A stretch of 64,000 nucleotides of DNA. Source: Diogma glabrata. Its lineage: Eukaryota > Arthropoda > Insecta > Diptera > Cylindrotomidae. Both the position numbers and the translations under genes were made by a program. The stretch spans positions 306,296,661-306,360,660 of the forward strand of contig OY856186.1 in NCBI GenBank assembly GCA_963693315.1, given 5' to 3'. Position 1 is the stretch's first letter; each line of letters begins with the position of its first letter. Positions 1 to 10,800 of this stretch are shown here, in pieces. The notes beneath the pieces were generated by a model, which had not been told where the DNA came from, did no database searches, and was given only the letters and a program-made list of their open reading frames with translations.

Positions 1-1219
1 AACAAGGGGAAAAACCACCAAAATGAAAACAATTTAAAAAAAAAAGGTTAATGTTTAATGTTGACGCTGGACAAGGCTGCCTAAAAATAAAAAAGAAAAT
101 TCTATTATGTAAATCAGATTTACCTATACTTGCCTTCTCCATCGTCAATATGTTTCTGCAATCATATTTGTCCAATCAGCCACAACATTTCTGAAAAAGG
201 AAAGCATTATTTTCGTTATAAAAAATGAATATTTTATATGTAATTTGTGACTTTATAAGGATTTTGGACTTTTCACAGAAATAATCAAACTGTAATATTA
301 AGCCAGAAAACTGAATCTATGACAAAACGGATTACACTTGCAAATATCTTATCACAGAATAATGTAATGAAACTATTAATTAGCTAACAGAGAAAATAAT
401 TTAGCTGTTAACGCTGGATCTTGTTCCCTGCAAATATAAAGAAAAATTATTTAAAAACAAATCTAACTAACCATATTTGTTGAATCCAACGTTGACGTTT
501 TCGGCTGCTTTTAGAAACATTGAATTTAGCTGTAAGAAATAAAAAAAAATATGAATAAGAAACATTATTTTGGATAAAATGTTAAATACTGTTTACCTTT
601 AGAGTATTATATTGTTATTTTGAAAATGTCATTCTGACATTTTGCCTTTAAGTCAGTTCCGTTCACGTTTTCACCACATTATAAAAGTTGTCGTATTTTG
701 AATCGATAATGCAGTTTAGTTTAGCACTAATAACTGCAGTGTTGAAAATGTGTGGCTCTGCTGTCAGTAAAGGGTTCGTTGAAATTACGTATTTATAGTA
801 GATTTTATTCTAGAATTTCTGTCATTATTATTTTTAGACTTAAATCTAAAAGGTCTTGTCTTTTCTAGACTGCCTTATTTTTATTATAAATTTGTTTGTT
901 TTAAAAAATCAATGTGAACTGCTTATGAAAATAAAGTATTATAATTCTTTATAAACCGTTAATAAATTAATAAATGTACTGGCACCAATTTTTTTCAATC
1001 ATGTACAACACTGAGAAATCGACCACATGCTGACATACATCGGCCATTTTGTGTGTCAATAGCATTTTAAGTCATCCCAAAGGAGCTTCATTGTCTTCGA
1101 TCATCCTGTGTAGTGTTTTTCCAGTGGTTAGAGTTAACTGGATTGTTATACTACAATCAGCAATTTTTGTGAACCAATTTTAATGTGATACATTTTCATA
1201 TACAAGAGTGTCAAAATGC
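1..1219. other. AT-rich non-coding stretch, window start
   Basis: I see no long ORF, RNA gene or clear transposon here. The only structure is a few short minus-strand segments bounded by splice-like signals, listed separately at 376-529. Confidence 0.6.
376..529 (-). other. possible last two short exons of a host gene (minus strand)
   Basis: On the minus strand a TTTCTTACAG acceptor precedes a 58-nt open segment (529 down to 472) followed by a GTTAGT donor. A second acceptor (TTTGCAG) precedes 427-376, which ends in a TAA stop. The two segments join in phase: the split codon TG/G makes Trp, giving a reading frame that ends with residues WEQDPALTAKLFSLLAN. This is seen directly, but such signals are common by chance in AT-rich DNA and I do not recognise the peptide. 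It could belong with the C-box ORF at 2070-2276 on the same strand, but I found no recognisable WD40 exon between them. Confidence 0.2.
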
Positions 1220-1800
1220 AGTTATTAATTTCAGTCAACATTGCCTAAGTAGACATCTTATATTATATTGCATATGTTTGTTAGGCGATTATTAATTTCA
1301 TTCAACACTATCATCGAAACTACGCCTATGTAGACATCGTATATTGTATTGGATATGTTTATTAGGCGATTATTAATATCATTCAATATTGTCACCGCAT
1401 CCACGCCTAAAATAGGCATCATATATGATACTGCATATGTTTGTTAGGCGTTTATTAAGTTCATTCAATATTATCATCGAAACTACGTAACGCCTATATA
1501 GACATCGTATATTGTATTGTGTATGTTGTTAGGCGACTGTTAATACCATTCATCATTGTCATCGTATACACGCCTAAAATAGGCATCATATATTATACTG
1601 GATATGCTTGTTTAGGCAGTTATTAATTTCATTCAACATTGTCATCGCATTCATGCCTAAGTAGACACCATATATTATATTGCACATGTTCTGTTAGGTG
1701 ATTATTAATTTCATTCAACATTGTCATCGAAACCACGTCTAAGTAGCCATCGCATGTTTTATTGGATACGCTTGTAAGGCGGTTATAATTATCATCGAAC
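1220..1800. repeat. ~85-bp minisatellite, about seven copies, partly alternating A/B types
   Basis: Units begin around TTAGGCGATTATTAAT at about 1284, 1353, 1442, 1530, 1610 and 1692, with degraded copies at both ends. Each then has CATTCAACATTGTCATCG, a CCTA..TAGGC/TAGAC step and a TATATTgTATTG..ATATGT tail. The 1st and 3rd full units share CATCGAAACTACG with GTAGACATCGTATATTG. The 2nd and 4th share ACACGCCTAAAATAGG with CATCATATA. This suggests a dimeric unit of about 170 bp that was amplified and then decayed. No coding potential is seen. Confidence 0.85.
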
Positions 1801-1895
1801 ATCATACAGTCTACTACCCATCCTTGGGCCGCTCCATAGCAGTATCAAAATAAATCAACAAAAATTATACAAATCAAAATACAAAAAAAGCTTAC

Positions 1896-1964
1896 ATTAA
1901 TTTATTTCTTGAATGTTGTCTTCTTGCCAAAACCAGTCCTGTGGAACCAAATGTTGATTGCAGG
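1896..1964 (-). other. possible short exon (minus strand)
   Basis: The minus strand reads an acceptor-like GAATTACAG, then 69 nt, then a GTAAGC donor-like site. One frame is open through the whole segment. It lies between the C-box ORF upstream and the two splice-bounded segments at 376-529, on the same strand. The translation is not recognised, so this is only a candidate. Confidence 0.15.
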
Positions 1965-2069
1965 CTGTAATTCATTTTACTAAACGTAATTTTATTAAAA
2001 GCACCATGAAATTATAAAACCAAACTAGATCTATTAATTTGAAATACATCCCTCATAGTTTGATCGAAT

Positions 2070-2276
2070 TTATCCACACGCCATAATTATTTGTAGACCG
2101 AAGCTCAGCATTATCATTAACTTTTTTAGTTGTTTGTTGATTGACATCAAATTTGTATTTGCATTTAACATGTAACGGCGCGGAATGAAGCGATCACCGT
2201 AGCCGTTAGGTATAAAAAGTGAGTTGAACGGTTTCGCTATTACTTCACCTGAATATATATTTTCACGTTTTTGCAT
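2070..2276 (-). CDS. short ORF with a Fizzy/Cdc20-type C-box motif (possible first exon)
   Basis: This is a 68-codon ORF with a true ATG at 2276. Residues 27-34 read GDRFIPRR. That matches the C-box (DR[FY]IPxR) by which Cdc20, Cdh1/Fizzy-related and Cortex proteins contact the anaphase-promoting complex. In those families the C-box lies in the disordered N-terminal region, before the WD40 propeller. No WD40 repeat is encoded in this ORF, and I could not find one downstream on the same strand within the window (2070 down to 1). A weak donor-like GTTAATG follows codon 51. It could be the first exon of a Cortex/Fizzy-type gene continuing outside the window, a pseudogene, or a chance match to a short motif. 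The motif is seen; the assignment is inference. Confidence 0.35.
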   Translation of the reverse strand: MQKRENIYSGEVIAKPFNSLFIPNGYGDRFIPRRYMLNANTNLMSINKQLKKLMIMLSFGLQIIMACG

Positions 2277-3229
2277 TTAAATTTGTGTTTTAGATTCATT
2301 TTTTTTCATTTTCATTTTACTTACTAAATATTTTATCAAACAGTCCTCACGAAAACTCATTACATTATAAACAAATAAATAAAAAAAACTTCGATATCAC
2401 AACTAAAATAACTTAATTTTCTATACAAAAAAATTTATTTTTTTTCTATTAAATTTACATAACAATATTTTTGTTTAACTTTAATTCCCTACTGAACTTC
2501 GATTTAAATTTATGTCCTAATCTTCGATCCAAATAATTTGATCGCTTATCTACACATATTATAGGTTTCCTGTTTCCCTTTCCATTATTGTAACAAGCAA
2601 TTTTCACTAATACAAACAACAATTCAACTTTTTACAAATTTATTTATGCAAAACATGTATTATTAATTAATTAATTGAGTAGCGTAATTAAACCTTCAAC
2701 AAAAAAAATGATCACAGTAGTACAAACAAATATCCCTACGCCTATTACAATTGAAGAGAATAAATTAACAAATTATTAGCGAATTTCTTTGAATATGAAT
2801 ACTATTATTTTAGAGTAAAAATTGAAAATAGTCCGTCGTTACAACTTACCTGATTTGTTTATTTACCTTCGAATTTTGACATTTCAATTTAGATAGTATA
2901 ATCAGGAACGCCAACATTATTAAAACAAAATCCCAGAATTCGTTTAAACAATAACATTATAGTTCATTATAGTAAAATAAATGCTTCACGTTTTGAACAT
3001 AGCAACGCTGTTGACGTTGTTGTGACTGATATAAATTAGTAGATTTAAGATGAAACGCTCTTTTGTACTTTTTCTTTCTTTGCATCATGGTCAAAGTGTT
3101 TTTGTTTTATTGTTTAAATAAATGTAACGTAGTGAAAAATAAATAAAGTTTTTTCTTTGTTGAATAAAATTGTGTTATGAGTTTTTGATTTCAATTTTTG
3201 TGAAAAAGTTTGGTGCTCTGAACTTCCAA
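2277..3229. other. AT-rich non-coding stretch
   Basis: No ORF, RNA gene or inverted-repeat element is evident. A short pyrimidine-rich stretch near 3060-3085 and several AATAAA-like words occur without coding context. Confidence 0.55.
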
Positions 3230-3790
3230 GCGTACTAGTAATGTAATTTTCTGTCCATAGTTTTCCGTCATTGTGGCTGAAATCAAACAATCATTAAGCA
3301 GTAATTATTTTCAAGTATTTGAGGTCTTGTGAGGCGGACTGCTATTTCAATGGTAATCGATACATATCATCGAAGTTAATACATTGTGAGGCGAAATTTT
3401 AAGTTAATATTGCATACTCATCGACAACATTAATATTTTTACTTGCAATTATCATCGTTTTTGCCATTGTGGCTGACATCAACCAATCATCAAGCAGCAA
3501 TTATTTTCAAGTACTTGATGTCTTGTGAGGCGGACTGTCATTTCAATGGTAATTGATACATATCATCGAAGTTAGTGCCTTGCGAGGCGAAATATAAAAT
3601 TAATTATTACTCATCGACAGCATTAATATTTTTCTTGCAATTATCATCGTTTCCGTCATTGTGGCTGACATCAAATAATCATCAAGCAGTAATTATTGGC
3701 AAGTATTTGATGTCTTGTGAAGCGGACTACCATTTCAATGGTAATTAATAAATATCAGCCAACTTAATTGCCTTTGGGAGGCGGAAAATG
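3230..3790. repeat. ~194-bp tandem repeat, about three copies
   Basis: The word CATTGTGGCTGA recurs at 3269, 3465 and 3657, giving periods of 196 and 192 bp. Each copy also carries ATCATCAAGCAG, TCTTGTGAGGCGGACT, a TTTCAATGGTAAT step, CATATCATCGAAGTTA and ACTCATCGACA. The third copy decays after about 3790. The GGCG and CATCGA words resemble those in the 1220-1800 minisatellite, so the two arrays may derive from one element, though units and spacing differ. Confidence 0.85.
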
Positions 3791-4018
3791 GAGTAGCTTG
3801 TTGAATCCACTGGTTTATTCATTCATTGTCTTCAAGATATTAATCAATACAGTCTGGCAGTGACTGGGGTCGCGACAGTTAAGGTTATAAAATTAAAAAT
3901 GTTAGAGCTATAGTAATAGATATAGTTTAAACATTGATTATAAATAAGATACATAATTGTATAATACATACGATATTAATATACACAATACTATTTTATG
4001 TGCTCGAATATTTGTAAA

Positions 4019-4295
4019 GGATGAATAAAAATTAAATTGTGGAAAAAAACAATATTAATTCCTGTGTTTTTAATTAACCAAGAAGCCTCCACAGTAACAG
4101 TTAGATTGCAGCAAGATTTATATTAGTATATCGATGCAGAGCTGTCTGAAGGGCTGAATAAAAATCAAATTATGGAAGGAAAAAAACAACCTCAATTCCT
4201 GTGTTTTTAATTAACCAAAACGTCTCCAGAGTAACCAGTTGGTTTGCAGCAAGATTCATATTGGTAAATATCGATGCAGACCTGTCTGAAGGTAT
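4019..4295. repeat. ~135-bp tandem duplication
   Basis: Two adjacent copies (about 4019-4153 and 4154-4295) share GATGAATAAAAAT/GCTGAATAAAAAT, CCTGTGTTTTTAATTAACC, GCAGCAAGATT and TATCGATGCAGA followed by CTGTCTGAAGG. No ORF is present. The stretch between 3790 and 4019 is featureless apart from AT-rich runs. Confidence 0.75.
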
Positions 4296-5828
4296 AGGCT
4301 TTTTATTTATTTTTGTAGTGTTAAGTATAAATTAATTATATGTTAACTTTGAAATCTTATGGTGTAAGATGAGGTTTGTCAAACCTCCCCGACAAACAAT
4401 TTGTAGCCGACAGTCCCTCTACAGTCCCAATGTAACCGTAAAATAAATATTTATATTACGAATTTTAGAACGACCAATATTCGTTCATAACAAAATTAAA
4501 TATTCATTAAAAAAAACATACAATTTAAATTTTTTGTTATAGTATTAGTCAATACCTAAAAACAAAACACCGAAAGCAAAATAATATTCCGAACGATTAG
4601 CGGTATCGATTCGTTTCCATCACTTTATGTGAGGCAATGTATTTTTTATACACTTATTCAGTATCGTGGTAAATGTTATATGAGTTGGACGTGTCGATTT
4701 TAGATTTAAATATCTAATAATATAATATTCGTAATATTTTATTGAGTTTCGTAATTTTTAAAATTTGTATTTTGAATTGTTTTAGTTTTTATTTGGATGA
4801 TTTAAATTGTATTCTATTTGGATTGATTTCGAGAGGGTCCCATAGTTTTCTATGATGTGAAAAATACCGTTTTTCAGAAAATTGGAAAACCCGTATTTTT
4901 ATGTATTTTAGGCGATTTCGTCAAAACATCTTAATCTGTTTGGATAGTTTGAGTTGTATTATATTGCTATAGATTAGATAGATCATAGATATTGCTCTAT
5001 GACTAAAAATATGCCGTTTTTTCAAAAATTTATTTTTAAATTCAAATATTTGTGTTGATAAAATTTGTTTTGTTACATAGAAAAATGAGTGCGTGTAATC
5101 TTTGCACGAGGTTGAAATAAATTTTTTTGGCTACTGTGGCAGGTATTAATAAAAAGATTAAATATAAAACAAATATGTCATACTGCAATTTAGAGCTGCA
5201 TTGGTTCATAATATAATTTACAGCATGTGTAATAAAAAGCAATATTCACATAATGTATAACAAAGTCAATTCAATTATTATCATATAATTGAAATATGAA
5301 ATTAGAGAAAACTGCACGAATTGTTGTACCAAATCTTGTTGTTAAATTAAGTAGACATGTATTCATCGTGAAATCTAATTTGTAATACGTTGTAAGACTT
5401 TGTAAAACATGCAAATATGGCTTTTTATTATACATTGTTGTAAATTATATTATCAAGAATATTAGAAAGAGACTCTAAATTTCAATATGACATATCTATT
5501 TTATTTTATATTTAATATTTTTAGTAATACCTTCTGCAGTGGCCAAAGAAGTTTTACTTCGACAGCGTGTAAAGATTACGCTCTTCATTTTAATTTTAAT
5601 TTAACCTATTGTTTTTAGCCAATGAAGATGACCCGCAAGGTCGAAATATAGGCAACACAATTTTAAAATAAAAAATTCAAAATAACTTTATAAATAAATA
5701 GTCTATAAGGGTAATTCTCCTGAAAAGGGGAAGTTTGAAAAAACAAATTTTTGAATTTTAAACATGAAATAAAAATCGTTATTATTATGGTTTCTATTAT
5801 AGATAATAACTTGCTGTGTTAAGTCATA
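4296..5828. other. AT-rich non-coding stretch
   Basis: No gene is supported. Around 5600-5660 a sequence containing GACCCGCAAGGTCGAAATA resembles transposon-derived repeats, but no element ends can be defined. Confidence 0.5.
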
Positions 5829-5972
5829 CTATTGGCCGGGCATGGCGTCACAGGTACACAACTGTGTTGTGTCCTGCGACACATGTAAACAAACAAAAGT
5901 CACGAATCAGATATTGTGTCCTCCGATGCAATATCAATTCGAAATAGCACGTCCATGGCAGAGAGTCTACAC
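5829..5972 (+). pseudogene. isolated 140-bp fragment of a Gypsy integrase
   Basis: This segment encodes the part of an integrase zinc-binding region starting at WPGMASQVHN, with the CDTC pair of the HHCC finger, and ending at RPWQRVY. It is nearly identical to the inverted copy at about 57428-57560 in Gypsy element C. Differences visible by eye are few, for example Y to C after VHN and R to C in the LRPPMQ segment. Homology begins at TATTGGCCGGGC and stops abruptly after AGAGTCTA. No other Gypsy sequence flanks it. The fragment lacks both the catalytic DDE residues and a complete finger, so it cannot be functional. Confidence 0.85.
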
Positions 5973-6482
5973 ACTGAAAAATATAGTAACTTTTTTTGAT
6001 GCATACCTTGCAACGAAAAATATAAGATACAAAAACCATTATATTTGGATACAAGTCTTAATTCAGAAAATATTTTTAATGCAATTTATTGAAATTGAGT
6101 GCAAAGTTAAGTCGAAGTACATTTAATGCAAAACACAATTAAATTAGTTGTAAATTACGTCGTAAAAAGCGTTTACAATAATATTGGTAATAATGAAAAT
6201 AATGATCTTACAGGTCCAACTTCCATTTTTTTTTTAACATAATAGAGAGAGAGAGAGATTATTCTAAATATAATAGTTTTTTTCTTCTATTGTAAAAAAA
6301 ACATTTGCTAAAATTTTTTGTTTGTTTAAGGAAGTAAAAAACAAGTGCCTAATAAATGTAGGGTGGCCATACGTTTATATCTCGTATTAACCGAAACTGA
6401 ATATGTTAAAAATTTTCGTGTTTCTTATATTTTATATTACTTCATAAAAGAAAGCAAATATAAATAATTTTGATTTTACGAT
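5973..6482. other. AT-rich non-coding stretch with a short (GA)n run
   Basis: This runs from the integrase scrap to the N gap. It holds a short GAGAGAGAGAGAGA microsatellite near 6246-6260 and no supportable gene. Confidence 0.5.
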
Positions 6483-6682
6483 NNNNNNNNNNNNNNNNNN
6501 NNNNNNNNNNNNNNNNNNNNNNNNNNNNNNNNNNNNNNNNNNNNNNNNNNNNNNNNNNNNNNNNNNNNNNNNNNNNNNNNNNNNNNNNNNNNNNNNNNNN
6601 NNNNNNNNNNNNNNNNNNNNNNNNNNNNNNNNNNNNNNNNNNNNNNNNNNNNNNNNNNNNNNNNNNNNNNNNNNNNNNNNNN
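6483..6682. other. assembly gap (200 N)
   Basis: Exactly 200 N bases, a conventional placeholder length. ORFs called across it are artefacts. Confidence 0.98.
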
Positions 6683-6864
6683 ATGCATTTTCGCATTAAG
6701 ATTATAAATTATAAATTATAAATTTTGAGATGAAATAAACAACTATATACTTCAAATATAGCATTTAAACATAATGCACATAAAATTAAAATAACCTTAT
6801 TTAACTTGAATTAAAAATGCAATTTTAAATGTTGGTAGCATTTTTTGGAGATTTAAATGTAAAC

Positions 6865-7653
6865 AAATCTGTATGTGGGAGGTAAACTACACCAAGTCAC
6901 ATTTTTTTTCAAAATACGTTTTTTTATACTATTAGAATCAGGATTTTGTTCTCTACCGAGAGGTTAATAGCACTGAGTCCTAACTAGTATAGTTTTCGAG
7001 ATAGAACAATTTTAAATGACACCAAGTCTAAAGCCCTTAGAGGTAAAGAACGTCAAGTGAACAAATTTTGACACCAAGTCCAAATGTTTAAGAGGTAAAG
7101 AACATCAAGTGTACATAGTTCTGTTTATGACTAAATAGTGTTGCAGACGACAACAATGTATTTAGAGGTAAATAACACCAAGTGCACTTAGGTAATGTGT
7201 CTTTAGGTTTTAACGTCTTTCTTTTAATTTCTTAAAAAAACGTAAACAATTTTAAGCGTTTTTTAACGTCAAACTTACATTGCTTAATAATATATTTTGA
7301 AGTAAAGTTTATAAAAAAGCCTTTAACATTATTTTTGGAAACACCTTTTATGTACAATTGTCTTGGACTTGGTGCTGTATGTTTCAAGATACTTGGGAAT
7401 ACTAAAATCCATCATTGTGAGGTAAAGCACACCAAGTCCTTTTTAACTAATAACCGTTACATAATATGACGTAATATAATTAAGGATATCATGGCAATTA
7501 AACAAAAATTACAGAGCAATAAAAAAAGTCGGGGTAAAGGAAGCAGTTAATGGAGAGATATAAGGGTTTGTGATTTTCAAACAGTTTTTTGGGATTTCTG
7601 TAAAATTTTAAAAATGTGACTTGGTGTATTTTACCTCCCACATGCAGAAATTT
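6865..7653. mobile_element. non-autonomous inverted-repeat element with internal AGGTAAA..CACCAAGT words
   Basis: The left end (6865-6906) contains TGTGGGAGGTAAA, then TACACCAAGTCACATTTT. The right end (7608-7653) is its inverted copy, with one base changed after the TAAA. Between them AGGTAAA followed by AC(A/G)(C/T)CAAGT recurs at about 7041, 7093, 7165 and 7420. Isolated CACCAAGTC words occur near 7019 and 7073, and an inverted ACTTGGTG near 7367. No ORF is present. Dispersed copies of a subterminal word are typical of transposase-binding sites in DNA transposons. I could not find a target-site duplication, and the true ends may lie further out because both flanks are rich in GCATTTAAA. 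Confidence 0.65.
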
Positions 7654-7899
7654 AAAAGTAATCTAATTACATTAAAATACAATTTAAATGCAGATACATG
7701 CATTAAAAGTTAAGTTTAACTAAATTTAAAATATTAGATGTTTAGGCTTGCATTTAAAATTTTGAGTGTGCAGTATATCCCATCCTCCTCCAAAATACCA
7801 GTGTTTGGATGTATGATATTTCTGTCATTCACTGCTATGATTTATACTTTTACTTGTATCTCGAATCTCCGTTAACATATATTAAAATTTTCTTTCCAG

Positions 7900-8019
7900 C
7901 AAGCTACACCGGGATCTGTTTTCCAACGGTTGCAGAACAGAGAGGTTTACTGTACTATTAAATTCAACGAAACCACTGTAGCATATGTTTCATTTGCTTG
8001 CATCAAATTCATGTTTTGA
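7900..8019 (+). CDS. possible terminal coding exon of a host gene
   Basis: A good acceptor (branch-like GTTAACAT, then TTTTCTTTCCAG) ends at 7899. It is followed by 40 codons open in one frame up to TGA at 8017-8019, with composition less AT-biased than the surroundings. The peptide starts QATPGSVFQRLQNREVYC and ends FMF. An AATAAA follows at about 8261. No family is recognised, and no upstream partner exon is visible between the N gap and here. It could equally be a chance open segment or the tail of a degraded gene. Confidence 0.3.
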   Translation, partial: QATPGSVFQRLQNREVYCTIKFNETTVAYVSFACIKFMF

Positions 8020-8454
8020 TTTGAATTTATTTTTGTAAATAGATTTTTGTAATTTAAACATTCACCAAAACATAGTGTCAGATCGTTTTGTTAACAATAA
8101 GAAGGCATGATTCAACACGAAAACAAAACCACTTATGAACATAGTTTTATTAATTTTTCTAATAATTTCCTTTAAACTATGTATTTTTATAGATAAAAAT
8201 GGTCACAATACTTTAATAATGCCCTCATTTTTTATGTCTTTTTATACATGACACTTTCCAAATAAAATATTAAAAAAAAGATTTGATTTTATTTTGAGAG
8301 ATTTATTTTTATTTAAATCTTAAACACAAATTGTTTTAATTTTTTTATTATAAATTTAGCACTGTTCACATTTTTAGAGCAAAACGTGGAGCAAACTCAT
8401 TACAAAAATTTTTAATAATTAATTTTTCTAATAAAAAGAAACAACTTTTAGTTA
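8020..8454. other. AT-rich stretch, possible 3' UTR
   Basis: It follows the candidate terminal exon and contains AATAAAATATTAAAAAAAAG near 8261-8280, a possible poly(A) signal. Nothing else is supported before the inverted-repeat element begins at 8455. Confidence 0.3.
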
Positions 8455-10456
8455 TAGTCGAGTAAAATTAGCTTCAAAATCCGTAAAAGTCCTCAGGGAC
8501 AGCTTCGATTTTGATGATTTTTTTTTTTAAATGTGTGTTTTTATATATTATTTGAAATCAGAAACATTACAATGTGCGCAATTAAATATTTATATTGTTT
8601 AAACAATATAAACAAAATTTATGAACAAATTATTTATTTTAACAAAATTTATGCAATAAAAGAATTGTTAAGTTAAAACTTATAGAAAGTTTCATTTAAT
8701 AATAACATAAAAATATGGTATTATAAGAGTAGCAAAATATGTACACGCTATGTCTAACTTCTGTATACACATTTGTCATTAATATAGAGACTTTGCTGAG
8801 TTTTACGAACAGACACGTTTTCCGCTCCGAATTCTTTGAACCTTGTCCGATTAACATGAAATTTGGTGAGTAGTTTAGGAATGGCTCAAGGAACGAAAGT
8901 GGCATAGCGCTGATGTGCCCTTTTATCCTGGGGTGGATTCCACCCCTTCTCGAGGGCGGAATATTTTTCACTCAAAGTAACCCCAAAAATAGATAAAAGG
9001 ACACATTTGAAGTATAGAATGTTGTATAAGGTTTTTTTCGATATATCGATATTTTTCGAGTTATTTGCGATTGAAAACTTATATTGTTCGTTGAGAAGTG
9101 CATGGTTTTTGATAGTTTTTCGAAAATAACTCTTAAACTTAGCGTTCTCTCAAAAATTTGGTAATCAACAAAAATGAAACTTAAAAAAACCCAAGAGATT
9201 GTTGTTTTTATGAGGGTTGTAGGTCCAAAATGAAGCAAGTTATGGCTCAATGACGAGACATTTTTTCAACGACTTGGTTCGAAGAATTCAACGTTAAATA
9301 ACGGAAAAGCAATGCATTTTTCGGACAAAACTGTCATACTTTTTTGTAATGATTGGAAAGACGTTTAAATAGGCACTAGTTCAAGTCGTTTGCATTAAAA
9401 AAAACAAGCTACGATGCGGGCATCTCGAATTCAAAATAGAAACTCAGCGATAAAATTTCGGTCATTCCCAATAGAATTTATATTGACCATAGGCCATAGC
9501 CCCTTTACAACTAGCAGTATTTTAGTGTTACCTATGTGATCCAGAAGTTTTGCTAGATTAGAATACGTATTTTCCGAAAAAAGTTTGATAATAATGAAAA
9601 ATGAATTTTCAAATTTCCTAAGAAAGTACCTTCAAAATAACTCTAAAACTAACAAATATACGTAAAAAAATCCTGCAGACAAAAACGTAGGTTTTTTCTT
9701 AACCAAAAATTGGTTTTAATTTGTTTTCTGTGGGATGAAAAATACCAAAGATATAACTGTTTCAAGGTTGCATTATATTGCACTGATCACTCCTTTCGAG
9801 TCGTTCAACCCTTAACAATTTGAAGGTGAAGGGTTTAGGCATGGAATATATATCATCTTATAGTCTTGACAGTACCTATAGATTGAGTTTTTAATGGAAG
9901 TTGTAACTTTAAAATTGAGAGAGTTATGTTACTATGAATCATACATGTTCAACTCATATAATTTAAATTAGATGAAAATAGGACTTTATTTTTTTTTTTG
10001 GGATTATGGAAATGCTTATTCATTATATAGGGACTTCTTTGCACTTTAATCATCGAATTAAAATTATCGAATTTCCTGAATTTATAGTTTATACTTTCTG
10101 AATTTAGAATTATATATATCATCATATTTAAATGTAAAATAAATACAAAATAATTTATAATTGTTTACAATTTTTTTCTTACAATATTCGTATAATTTAA
10201 AGCTTTTAAAAATTTAAAAAGAAAAAAAAACAGATTTTTTAAATTATACTATTTAAAAGTTAAAAAATACCATGACGAAATTTTTTCTCTCCATAAATTA
10301 TGTTTTTACTATTTAAACAATATAAATATTTAATTGCGCACATTATAATGTTTCTGATTTCAAATAATATATAAAAACACACATTTAAAAAAAAAATCAT
10401 CAAAATCGGAGCTGTCTCTGAGGACTTAGAAGTTAAAACCTAATTTTACTCGACTA
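8455..10456. mobile_element. 2.0-kb terminal-inverted-repeat element with TTA flanks
   Basis: Both ends begin TAGTCGAGTAAAATTAG. Inverted similarity continues for about 150-170 bp (8455-8620 against 10300-10456), including AGTCCTCAG.GACAGCT, GATTTTGATGATTTTTTTTT and CAATTAAATATTTATATTG. TTA flanks each end (8452-8454 and 10457-10459), matching the 3-bp TWA duplication of PIF/Harbinger elements. The interior (about 8690-9800) has a conserved-looking but non-coding texture: several GAAAATAACTCT and AAATTTGG..AGT segments. The two ~90-codon minus-strand ORFs there (8696-8971, 8972-9250) resemble no known protein. I infer a non-autonomous transposon. Confidence 0.7.
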
Positions 10457-10800
10457 TTAATTGCGACTTGCGCTTCCAAAAATTGAATGACTTATTTTTG
10501 TTCAAACATTGAACTTTTAATAACAAATTCGCCATGATGGCATGTATAATATTTTTTGTTTGTGTCCAAAAAACAAAGTTTAGCAATATTCATTCAAAAA
10601 AGAAACATTTTTCGTTCAATTTTGACTTATGATGAGTGTGTTTAATATTATTTTGCTTATCATCATTTTAGAGGGTTAAAGATTTGATCGTTATTTTTTT
10701 TAAAATTGAATTTTTTATGAAAAGAAAATGAATTTACTGAAGAATGTTTCGCAATGGTTTTAATCAATTATTTAAATGTTTGAAATGTGTTTTATTAATT
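10457..10800. other. non-coding spacer
   Basis: AT-rich sequence between the TTA-flanked element and the truncated end of Gypsy B. No gene or repeat was recognised. Confidence 0.5.

Noticed and set aside
1220..3790. CRISPR array
   Set aside because: Repeats are tandem and divergent without unique spacers of constant length, in a clearly eukaryotic context.
6442..6721. ORFs across the N gap
   Set aside because: Codons are unknown; open frame is produced by the N run.
8696..9250. Two adjacent ~90-codon minus-strand ORFs
   Set aside because: No recognisable motif; both lie inside the interior of an inverted-repeat element and one contains a palindromic CCACCCC region.
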